34,091 bases of DNA from a virus, in IMG/VR virus record IMGVR_UViG_3300027771_000048, positions 1 to 34,091 of that record; one strand, 5' to 3'. Numbering within the stretch: the first letter of the stretch is position 1; each line of letters begins with the position of its first letter. This document shows positions 12,577-19,245 of the stretch, one piece after another. The position numbers and the translations under genes are program-made. The notes beneath the pieces are model-generated. The model worked only from the letters and a program-made list of their open reading frames with translations. It was not told where the DNA came from and did not search any database.

Positions 12577-13581
12577 ATGAGTGAGCAAAAAGACGACCAA
12601 GCAGTAGAAGACACCTTGCAGTACGAAGTTATGCCAGGCGCTGATCGGCCAGAAGATGAGTCGCCGCAACTTGACCTCAGTTTCGCTGAAGTCGAAGAAG
12701 CTATAAAGGCAGATGACGATGAGGACGAAGAAACTGTGGCAGAAGGTACAGAAGAGGAAGCCGCTACCGAAGAATCCGAAGAGGTTATGGATGATGAACT
12801 CGAAGCCAGCGAAGAAGAGCCCGAAGCCGAGCTCGAAGAACAACCTGTAGCTGAAAAGCCTACTAAAAAACCGATGGTGCCTAAAGCTCGATTGGATGAA
12901 GTGTTAGCTAAACAGAAAGCCCTCCAAAAACAGCTTGACGAGGTTAACGCGGCGAACGTAAAAGCCGAAGACGCCCCCGAAGAGTATGATTTTGACGCGA
13001 AAGAAGTCGAATATCAGAATATGGTACTCGACGGAGAGTCAGCAAAAGCAGTTGCCCTTAGACGGGAGATCAGAAAAGCCGAACGCGCGACTTTAGAGTA
13101 TGAGATGCGTCAGGAAATGTCCCAAACGGTCAACCAAGATCGCCAAATGACAGCGCTTCAACAGGCAGCTACCGCGATGGAAGAGGCTTACCCAGTATTC
13201 AGCCGTGATGCCGCTGAATTCAACGAAGATTACACAAACGAAGTCGTTGAGCTGCGCGATATGTTCATGATGAAGGGTTATGAGGCGGTTGATGCTCTGT
13301 CAAAAGCCGTGAACTACGTCGTAAAGGACCACGATCTTGGTGAGTCTGGCCAATTAGCGCCAAGTTTGGCTGGTAAGGCGCAAAAAACGGACGAGTTATC
13401 TAAAAAACGCGCCCAGATTAACAAAAAACTGAAGGCTGCTGAGGCGCAACCCCCAGAATTACCTGGCGAAAGCTCCTCAACCCACGGGGAGAAGACGCTC
13501 GACCTGTCCTCGATGACTGAAGACGAGTTTGCAGCACTCCCAGAAGCAACTTTGAAGCGTTTGCGCGGCGATATTATCTAA
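12577..13581 (+). CDS. Capsid scaffolding protein
   Basis: A 334-residue protein located between portal and major capsid genes. The first 90 residues are extremely acidic (EETVAEGTEEEAATEESEE). The middle is coiled-coil-like (KQKALQKQLDEVNAANVKAE and REIRKAERATLEYEMRQEM), and the C-terminus is basic around 265-285 (KKRAQINKKLKAAE) and then ends in a short helix. This acidic, helical profile with a basic patch fits phage scaffolds that bind capsid protein during procapsid assembly. TAGGAG lies 7 bases upstream of the ATG. No protease motif is visible. Confidence 0.8.
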   Translation: MSEQKDDQAVEDTLQYEVMPGADRPEDESPQLDLSFAEVEEAIKADDDEDEETVAEGTEEEAATEESEEVMDDELEASEEEPEAELEEQPVAEKPTKKPMVPKARLDEVLAKQKALQKQLDEVNAANVKAEDAPEEYDFDAKEVEYQNMVLDGESAKAVALRREIRKAERATLEYEMRQEMSQTVNQDRQMTALQQAATAMEEAYPVFSRDAAEFNEDYTNEVVELRDMFMMKGYEAVDALSKAVNYVVKDHDLGESGQLAPSLAGKAQKTDELSKKRAQINKKLKAAEAQPPELPGESSSTHGEKTLDLSSMTEDEFAALPEATLKRLRGDII

Positions 13582-13591
13582 AGAGGTAACA

Positions 13592-13882
13592 ATGGCAACT
13601 ACAAAAGACCCACGATTAGCCCGAGCAGGAGTCTCGGGCTTTAACAAACCCAAGCGGACCCCTAGCCATGCTAAAAAGAGCCATGTTGTTGTGGCGAAAG
13701 AGGGCGATAAGGTCAAAACAATACGGTTCGGTGAGCAAGGCGCTTCGACAGCGGGTAAACCGAAGGCTGGAGAAGGCGACAAGATGAGGGCCAAGCGTAA
13801 AAGCTTCAAAGCGCGTCATGGCAAGAACATCGCCAAGGGAAAGATGTCGGCAGCTTATTGGGCCGATAAGGTTAAGTGGTGA
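13592..13882 (+). CDS. Basic DUF6321-like phage protein (96 aa)
   Basis: A small, highly basic protein. Its sequence pattern (RLARAGVSGFNKPKRTPSH, SHVVVAKEG, VKTIRFGEQG, SFKARHGKNIAKGKMSAAYW) matches what I recall of DUF6321, a family from marine phages and large viruses with no established function. AAGAGGT lies just upstream of the ATG. The stop overlaps the next ATG (TGATG). Position between scaffold and capsid and the strong positive charge suggest a virion DNA-associated or head protein; this is inference. Confidence 0.7.
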   Translation: MATTKDPRLARAGVSGFNKPKRTPSHAKKSHVVVAKEGDKVKTIRFGEQGASTAGKPKAGEGDKMRAKRKSFKARHGKNIAKGKMSAAYWADKVKW

Positions 13883-14277
13883 TGGCTAGAAGCGATGAAC
13901 CAAAGTGGAAACGCATTGTAGCTGCTGTAAAAGCGGGGACTAAAGGCGCTGCTGCGGGGAAGTGGTCAGCGCGTAAAGCTCAGCTAGCAACCCAACGCTA
14001 TAAGAAGGCGGGCGGAAGTTATTCTGGTGCCAAGACTAAAGCGCAGAAGTCACTTACTAAGTGGACGGGTGAGAAGTGGGGCACTAAGTCAGGTAAGAAT
14101 AGTACTCAGGGCAAGAAGGCTACAGGCGAACGGTACTTACCCAAAGCGGCTCGTGACTCATTAAGTAAAAAAGAGTATGCCAAGACCAGTGCTAAGAAGC
14201 GCGCGGATACTGCTAAAGGTAAGCAAGTCAGTCAGCAGCCTAAGAAGATAGCCAAAAAGACAGCTAAGTATCGATAG
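13882..14277 (+). CDS. Basic DUF5872-like phage protein (131 aa)
   Basis: The start at 13882 (MARSDEPKWKRIVAAVKAG) overlaps the previous stop; upstream in-frame GTG codons are less likely. The core WSARKAQLATQRYKKAGGSY, then LTKWTGEKWGTKSGK and GERYLPKAARDSLS, matches the pattern I know as DUF5872, widespread in giant viruses and marine phages. The C-terminal tail is Lys-rich (QQPKKIAKKTAKYR). Charge and location suggest DNA binding in the capsid. No enzymatic motif. It is the last gene before the capsid promoter. Confidence 0.75.
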   Translation: MARSDEPKWKRIVAAVKAGTKGAAAGKWSARKAQLATQRYKKAGGSYSGAKTKAQKSLTKWTGEKWGTKSGKNSTQGKKATGERYLPKAARDSLSKKEYAKTSAKKRADTAKGKQVSQQPKKIAKKTAKYR

Positions 14278-14533
14278 CGGTTGCATTGTTTTATTAGCTG
14301 TACTAATATGATTGATACGTCTATCAGTACGATAACTGATCGGCCCGTAGCCGCTAAAAACGTACCCCTCGCCTGTACAGGCGTAAAACTTGCCGAGGAC
14401 GACCCTCGTTAATCAACGCTAAACGTTCTTCTACACGATAGTAGAAAAACGGATTAGCCGCTCCTAAAGTCGGCTACTTATATTAGTGACAATAATGTCG
14501 CTGGTAAATTATCTTACTTATACGGAGCCTATA
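14278..14533 (+). promoter_or_regulatory. Capsid promoter/operator (site 3) and long structured leader
   Basis: An exact TATTAG-N5-CTAATA at 14292-14308 overlaps a -10-like TATGAT (14307-14312); TTGTTT upstream is a poorly spaced -35. The remaining 220 bases have no gene but contain several hairpins: GCCTG/CAGGC (14371-14382), TTCTAC-ACGATA-GTAGAA (14429-14446) and AGCCG/CGGCT (14456-14475). GGAG at 14524-14527 is the capsid ribosome site. The long folded leader may stabilise the most abundant late message. Confidence 0.6.
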
Positions 14534-15688
14534 ATGGCCTTAACAAATTTCGGTACGCTCTCGGGCGACCAACTTCAAACTTGGAGTCGCGACTTCTGGA
14601 AAGTAGCTCGCAACCAATCATTCATCAACCAATTCGCAGGTACTGGCTCAAACGCTATGGTACAACGCGTAACTGAGATGACCAAAAACAACAAAGGCAC
14701 CAAGGCTAACATTACTTTGCTTGCCGATATGACTGGCGACGGTATCACTGGTGATTACACTCTGGAAGGCAACGAAGAAGCCCTCCGCGCGTATGACATC
14801 AGTATCGAGCTTGATCAGCTACGTTTCGCTAACCGCATCGCTGGCCGAATGACTGACCAGAAGACTGTTGTTAACTTCCGTGAGCAATCTCGCGACGCAC
14901 TTGCTTATGCAATGGCTGACCGTTGTGATCAGTTGGCATTCTTAACTCTGTCAGGTGTTGCTTACACTAATAAGAACAACGGCGCATTACGTACTGTTGT
15001 TGGTGGCGCTGTAAACGGCCAAGAACTTGTTGACCTCTCTTATGCGTCTGACGTATCTGCTCCTACAGCTGCTCGTCACCGTCGTTGGGATGCTACTGGC
15101 GGTCTTACAACTGGTGCTACTAACGCAGTAGCCGCAGTTGATAAGATTAGCTACGAGTGTATCGTTAACCTGAAAGCCTACGCTAAAGACCAGTATATTC
15201 GTGGTATTCGCGGTGCGGGTAACCAGGAAACTTTCCACATGTTTGTTACTCCACAGCAGATGGCTGACCTGAAACTCGATGCGAGCTTCTTGGCTAACGT
15301 TCGTAACGCCGGTGTACGCGGTACTTCGAACAGCTTGTTCAGCGGTTCTTCTAGCCTGATGGTTGACGGCGTAATGATCCACGAGTTCCGTCATGTGTTT
15401 AACACGTCTGGCGCTACTTCCGGTTCTAGCGGCAACGCTGGAGCAGCTGGATACAAGTGGGGTGCTAATGCAGACGTAAACGGAGCGCGCGCTTTGTTCT
15501 GCGGAGCACAGGCTCTAGCCCTAGCTGACATTGGTCTGCCTGAGATGGTTGAAGATACTTTCGACTACGGTAACCAGTCTGGTATTTCAGTAGGCAAGAT
15601 CTTCGGAATGCGCAAGCCTAAGTACAACAGTGATATCACTGGTGACGTACAGGACTTCGGCGTTATCTGTTTAGATACTGCACAGTAA
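14534..15688 (+). CDS. Major capsid protein, N4-gp56 type
   Basis: A 384-residue HK97-fold shell protein. The start at 14534 (MALTNFGTLSGDQLQTWSRD) has GGAG 6 bases upstream; a longer frame from 14486 lies in the leader and is rejected. Family features include RDFWKVARNQSFINQFAG, an E-loop-like region (ITLLADMTGDGITGDYTL), the long helix FREQSRDALAYAMADRCDQL, and the C-terminal PEMVEDTFDYGNQSGISVGK followed by KIFGMRKPKYNS. These match the N4-gp56 major capsid family. It is a single-gene unit with its own promoter, leader and terminator, which fits very high expression. Confidence 0.9.
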   Translation: MALTNFGTLSGDQLQTWSRDFWKVARNQSFINQFAGTGSNAMVQRVTEMTKNNKGTKANITLLADMTGDGITGDYTLEGNEEALRAYDISIELDQLRFANRIAGRMTDQKTVVNFREQSRDALAYAMADRCDQLAFLTLSGVAYTNKNNGALRTVVGGAVNGQELVDLSYASDVSAPTAARHRRWDATGGLTTGATNAVAAVDKISYECIVNLKAYAKDQYIRGIRGAGNQETFHMFVTPQQMADLKLDASFLANVRNAGVRGTSNSLFSGSSSLMVDGVMIHEFRHVFNTSGATSGSSGNAGAAGYKWGANADVNGARALFCGAQALALADIGLPEMVEDTFDYGNQSGISVGKIFGMRKPKYNSDITGDVQDFGVICLDTAQ

Positions 15689-15699
15689 GTAAGTCGATC

Positions 15700-15732
15700 G
15701 CCTCTCCTCCTTTACAGGGGGAGGGGCTTTTT
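15700..15732 (+). terminator. Rho-independent terminator after the capsid gene
   Basis: GCCTCTCCTCC, loop TTTACA, GGGGGAGGGGC, then TTTTT. A very stable stem placed 12 bases after the capsid stop. Downstream genes are probably reached by partial read-through, because no copy of the palindromic promoter is seen before them. Confidence 0.85.
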
Positions 15733-15758
15733 AATATATAGATCAGGAATTAAATATC

Positions 15759-16148
15759 ATGAAGATTGTAAGTGACAAAGAGCTACGCATTACCACACTT
15801 GCTGGCGCGGCTATCGTGTTTCAAGCAGGAGATCCAATAACGGTTTCAGATGAGATCGGGCATTTAGCACTACAAGCTGGTGCGAAAGAATATAACGGTA
15901 AGTACATCGAAGAGAAAGGTGCTGAAGAGGCGGTTTTTGAAGAAGTGGCCCCAGAAGCGGCTACGGAAGCAGTGCCAAATTCAAACGCGCTGCTGACTAC
16001 TGTACTCGAGAAGATGATGGATGATGGTGATCCAAAGAATTTCAAAGCTGACGGCTATCCAAAAGCCTCAGCAGTAAACAAGCTGATGGGCGAAACGATC
16101 GGCACAGATGAGCGTGAAGCCGCTTGGGAATCAATACTTAATTCATAG
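15759..16148 (+). CDS. Small head-region protein, unknown function (129 aa)
   Basis: The N-terminal part (KIVSDKELRITTLAGAAIVF) is β-rich. An acidic Ala/Glu linker (about 50-70) follows. The C-terminal part (about 75-129) has VLEKMMDDGDPKNFKADGYP and ASAVNKLMGETIGTDEREAA, a compact helical motif (GDPxxFxADGxPK...W) that I know from several phage head-region proteins. AGGAA lies 9 bases before the ATG. Could be a head decoration or completion factor; this is not certain. Confidence 0.7.
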   Translation: MKIVSDKELRITTLAGAAIVFQAGDPITVSDEIGHLALQAGAKEYNGKYIEEKGAEEAVFEEVAPEAATEAVPNSNALLTTVLEKMMDDGDPKNFKADGYPKASAVNKLMGETIGTDEREAAWESILNS

Positions 16149-16157
16149 GTACACATA

Positions 16158-16847
16158 ATGGCAACGACAGTACAGAGCGTAATTGATAGGGTTCAAGCTG
16201 TATTGCAGGACACCACTGGAGTCAGATGGCCAGTGGTTGGCGAACTCGTTTTATGGGTAAACGATGCGCAGCGTGAAATAGCTTTGTTAAAACCAGACGC
16301 CTCTGCTGTTAATGAGACTATAACCCTTGTCACTGGCACCAAGCAATCTATACCTACTGCGGGTAACCGACTTTTAAAAGTCGTCCGAAACATGTCGTCT
16401 GCTGCTAGTAACGGCACAGGTAAACGGGCAGTGCGACTAGTTGGCATTGAGGTTCTAGACGGGCAGAGCCCAGACTGGCATGACCCTACTGTGACTGGCG
16501 ACGCGGCTCACACCTCCATCATAAAGCATTACGTTTATGAAGAGTCCAATCCGAGAAACTTTTACGTTTATCCTGGTGTTAGCGGTAATTCATATATTGA
16601 GATTATGTATTCATCTAATCCCGCAACCGTCGCTCTGGCGGGTAATCTGTCAATCCCGGATATTTTCGCAAACGCAGTTATGAACTACGTGTTGTACATG
16701 GCGTATATGAAAGATGCTGAGTATGCAGGTAATGCGCAGCGTGCATCTAGCCATTTCCAGTTATTTACAACTTCCGTTACCGGCAAAGCACAGATCGACG
16801 CGCTAACTAATCCAAACATTGAACGTAGAGCTCAGGCTGGAGTATAA
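16158..16847 (+). CDS. Head-to-tail connector/adaptor protein (DUF6682-like)
   Basis: A 229-residue protein. The N-terminus (VQSVIDRVQAVLQDTTGVRW, then LVLWVNDAQREIALLKPDA) and the C-terminal helical part (FANAVMNYVLYMAYMKDAEY, then SHFQLF) match the phage adaptor class I know as DUF6682, found after the capsid gene in many podoviruses. It would bind the portal ring and build the neck, comparable in role to T7 gp11. No enzymatic motif. The gene is closely followed by a second adaptor-like gene. Confidence 0.75.
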   Translation: MATTVQSVIDRVQAVLQDTTGVRWPVVGELVLWVNDAQREIALLKPDASAVNETITLVTGTKQSIPTAGNRLLKVVRNMSSAASNGTGKRAVRLVGIEVLDGQSPDWHDPTVTGDAAHTSIIKHYVYEESNPRNFYVYPGVSGNSYIEIMYSSNPATVALAGNLSIPDIFANAVMNYVLYMAYMKDAEYAGNAQRASSHFQLFTTSVTGKAQIDALTNPNIERRAQAGV

Positions 16848-16849
16848 AA

Positions 16850-17536
16850 ATGGCGATTTCTTATGAAGCGCTCCTCCCCGAAATTTTGCCTATGGTCGCG
16901 GGCTGTCCAGATACTTTGATTGAAAGAAATATTCGGTCGGCTGTTATTGAGTTCTGTGAAAAGACTGGTATATATCAGGTTGAGCTTGACCCGATTACAA
17001 CAGTAGGCAATATCTACGAATACGATCTAGAACCACCGGCAGGCACGTCCGTGCATAAAATAATGTCAGCGGTTTTTAATGGTAAAGATCTCGAACCGAT
17101 TTCAAGTGGGCTTATCGAGCAGCGTAAACCTAAGTGGCGCGAGCAGTCTAATGCAGGGACTCCTGAGTACTACATAAAACAAGGAAAGTCACTTGTTTGG
17201 TTAGTGCCAGTACCGTCATCTACGGAAGTTTCTAGTACGGCTATAAGAGCGCAGCTAAAACCTACAACTACGTCTACAGCGTGTGACAGTGAAATTATGG
17301 AGGAGTACCGCGACACTATTATCAATGGCACATTGTTCCGACTTCTTCGCACTCCTGGGCAAGCTTGGACTGATATAACAGGCGCACAGATTTACGGATC
17401 GCTATTTTCTGAAGGCGTTAATTCAGCGGAACGAAAAGCGCGACACGCTGATGAAGGCGTCGTTAGGAGAGTTATCTATGGTGGACTTGGAAGCGGTCGA
17501 AATTCACGGCGCAAAAGATATGGCTCAGGCGGCTGA
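16850..17536 (+). CDS. Second adaptor or tail-tube-like protein (228 aa)
   Basis: The pattern is that of phage neck proteins: an N-terminal helix with LIERNIRSAVIEFCEKTGIY, a central β region (TVGNIYEYDLEPPAGT and SLVWLVPVP), and a C-terminal helical part (MEEYRDTIINGTLFRLLRTP). The C-terminus is Gly/Arg/Ser-rich and overlaps the next gene by 59 bases. Location after the first adaptor suggests it continues the neck or tail tube. Assignment is by architecture, not a named family. Confidence 0.65.
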   Translation: MAISYEALLPEILPMVAGCPDTLIERNIRSAVIEFCEKTGIYQVELDPITTVGNIYEYDLEPPAGTSVHKIMSAVFNGKDLEPISSGLIEQRKPKWREQSNAGTPEYYIKQGKSLVWLVPVPSSTEVSSTAIRAQLKPTTTSTACDSEIMEEYRDTIINGTLFRLLRTPGQAWTDITGAQIYGSLFSEGVNSAERKARHADEGVVRRVIYGGLGSGRNSRRKRYGSGG

Positions 17537-17933
17537 TCCAATAATTGCGGATATTAATAAGAGTATCGAATGGGTAGCACCTGCCGTTCAGGAGATTTTA
17601 GATGATAACCCGCAATTTACCTATTCGGTTAGTGACGTGTATCTGGCTTGCCACTCTGGCGCTGCAACACTCTGGTCAACGGAAGACGGTTTTGTAGTTA
17701 CTACAGGTGAGACGGATACGTTTACGGGTGATAGGACGCTGTTGATCTGGCTAGCCTGGGCATACAAGCGCGGCATGGATCTCGTAACAAGACACCAAGA
17801 TTTTTTTATTCAGCAAGCTAGAGATGGCGGATACAAGAATATAGAAACACGATCCGCTATACCTGAATTAAAAGATCACCTAGTTACGCAAGGATGGCAG
17901 ATCGACACAATTATTTATACGAGAGAAATCTAA
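17478..17933 (+). CDS. GNAT-like (Gp13-like) virion-region protein (151 aa)
   Basis: The start at 17478 (MVDLEAVEIHGAKDMAQAAD) has AGGAGA 7 bases upstream, better than 17451. The pattern VYLACHSGAATLWSTEDGFV, then RTLLIWLAWAYKRG, a helix FFIQQARDGGYKNIETRSAI and a final GWQIDTIIYTREI resembles the compact GNAT-fold Gp13-like proteins found in the structural operons of podoviruses. The acetyl-CoA loop is not clearly recognisable, so enzymatic activity is doubtful. It overlaps the second adaptor gene by 59 bases and the next gene by one base. Confidence 0.55.
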   Translation: MVDLEAVEIHGAKDMAQAADPIIADINKSIEWVAPAVQEILDDNPQFTYSVSDVYLACHSGAATLWSTEDGFVVTTGETDTFTGDRTLLIWLAWAYKRGMDLVTRHQDFFIQQARDGGYKNIETRSAIPELKDHLVTQGWQIDTIIYTREI

Positions 17934-18637
17934 TGGGCAGTGGACCAAAAAAATCAGATTACGTAGCTTCTCCAGCGGAGCAAGCGTCTGCGGCTGTAGC
18001 GATGGCGGAAAACAAATACTTCAAAGAGAAGTATGACCCGTTGTTACAAAATATGCGCGATTCGTCGTTAAAAGACGATTCCGCAGATGTATTGCGAGGC
18101 CGTGCTAACGCCGACACCATGCAAACATTAGCGAGCGGAGCCAGCTATGACCGCGCAGCGACAGCTGCATCAGGCGGAGAAGAGGCACAAGCGTATCAGG
18201 CGCAGCTAGCGCAAGCAGACAAAGCTGGGCTAACCATTAAAAACAATGCGCAGCTTGGCGTTCTAGGTACTGCTCGGGGGCAAGCAGCCGACGCGCAGAC
18301 TGGTATGACTGCTGCGGGAAGCATGGGTGCTTCTAGAGTACTTACTAAAGCTAGTGCCTCCCAGACAAAACGCTCCGCTAAAACTGCAGCACTTGGGCAA
18401 ATAGGCACTTCTCTGATATTACAGGGGGGGAAGAATATGAAGACTGGCGGAAAGACGATGTTCGAGAAAGACGCGAAAGGTAATGATACTACGACGCCAA
18501 TGAAAAACAAGGATGGCTCTGTGATGAAGACAGAGAAAGGTTCGTTCTTTGCGCCACGCGACGAGGATGGTAACTCAGTTACCGGCTTTGGGGCGCGGCT
18601 CAACTACGGCGGTATGTTCAGCACTGACCCTTATTAA
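17933..18637 (+). CDS. Putative internal virion (ejection) protein, Ala/Gln-rich (234 aa)
   Basis: The start at 17933 (MGSGPKKSDYVASPAEQASA) overlaps the preceding stop by one base. The protein is rich in Ala, Gln, Gly and Lys and largely helical, with a segment GQIGTSLILQGGKNMKTGGK near the C-terminus. It is the first of four genes whose order and increasing size resemble T7 gp14-gp15-gp16, the ejectosome proteins. No catalytic motif. Function inferred from place and composition. Confidence 0.6.
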   Translation: MGSGPKKSDYVASPAEQASAAVAMAENKYFKEKYDPLLQNMRDSSLKDDSADVLRGRANADTMQTLASGASYDRAATAASGGEEAQAYQAQLAQADKAGLTIKNNAQLGVLGTARGQAADAQTGMTAAGSMGASRVLTKASASQTKRSAKTAALGQIGTSLILQGGKNMKTGGKTMFEKDAKGNDTTTPMKNKDGSVMKTEKGSFFAPRDEDGNSVTGFGARLNYGGMFSTDPY

Positions 18638-18649
18638 TAGGATATAACG

Positions 18650-19234
18650 ATGACTATAGCGTTAGACATACCCGATTATGCCACGCTGGGCGGGAACCAA
18701 AATGCTACTACGGGGTTACCGAATGTAGCAGACCCTGATCAAGCCTACGCGAGCATTACTCGAAATGATTATCTCGATTATGTAAAAAACTATCGCGAGT
18801 TCGAAGAAGGTCTATTAGATCGTGCGCAGAACGACACGTCTCTGATTGATGATGCGCGTGTGAATGCAACAAACGCTCAGGGGTTGATGTCGGGTGTTGC
18901 TGACCGTAACGCATCACGCTACGGAGTTAACCTGACTCCTGCGCAGCGGCAAGAACAAACGCGAGGTTTAGCCAGAGCAAATAACCTCGGGCTATCACAA
19001 TCTGTTAACGACGCCCGAATAGCCCAAAAAGACTCAAACCAAGCAGCGATTGGTGACTTAATAAATATTGGGCAAGGCGTAAATCGGTCGTCACTTAGCC
19101 AGATGCAAGGCGCGGCACAGAACGCTACCCAGCGCAAAAATGCTTATGATTCGGCCAAAGCCGCATCTAAAGCCCAAACATATAGCACGATAGGCGGCCT
19201 AGCTTCTGCCGCCATCTTTGCGTTCGCATTTTAA
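18650..19234 (+). CDS. Putative internal virion (ejection) protein (194 aa)
   Basis: An Ala/Asn/Gln-rich helical protein with a motif (LLDRAQNDTSLIDDARVNA, then RYGVNLTPAQRQEQTRGLAR) of a kind seen in small internal or gp14-like proteins of marine podoviruses. The C-terminus is hydrophobic (IGGLASAAIFAFAF) and may insert in the membrane during DNA ejection. AGGAT lies 8 bases before the ATG. Function is inferred from context. Confidence 0.6.
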   Translation: MTIALDIPDYATLGGNQNATTGLPNVADPDQAYASITRNDYLDYVKNYREFEEGLLDRAQNDTSLIDDARVNATNAQGLMSGVADRNASRYGVNLTPAQRQEQTRGLARANNLGLSQSVNDARIAQKDSNQAAIGDLINIGQGVNRSSLSQMQGAAQNATQRKNAYDSAKAASKAQTYSTIGGLASAAIFAFAF

Positions 19235-19245
19235 GGTAACTAAAT

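Noticed and set aside
14486-14533. Longer N-terminus of the capsid protein
   Set aside because: It lies in the leader with no ribosome site; the ATG at 14534 has GGAG at 6 bases and a typical capsid start.
17894-17932. Earlier start for the 234-aa internal protein
   Set aside because: It would lie inside the preceding gene; the ATG at 17933 overlaps the stop by one base, as in neighbouring pairs.
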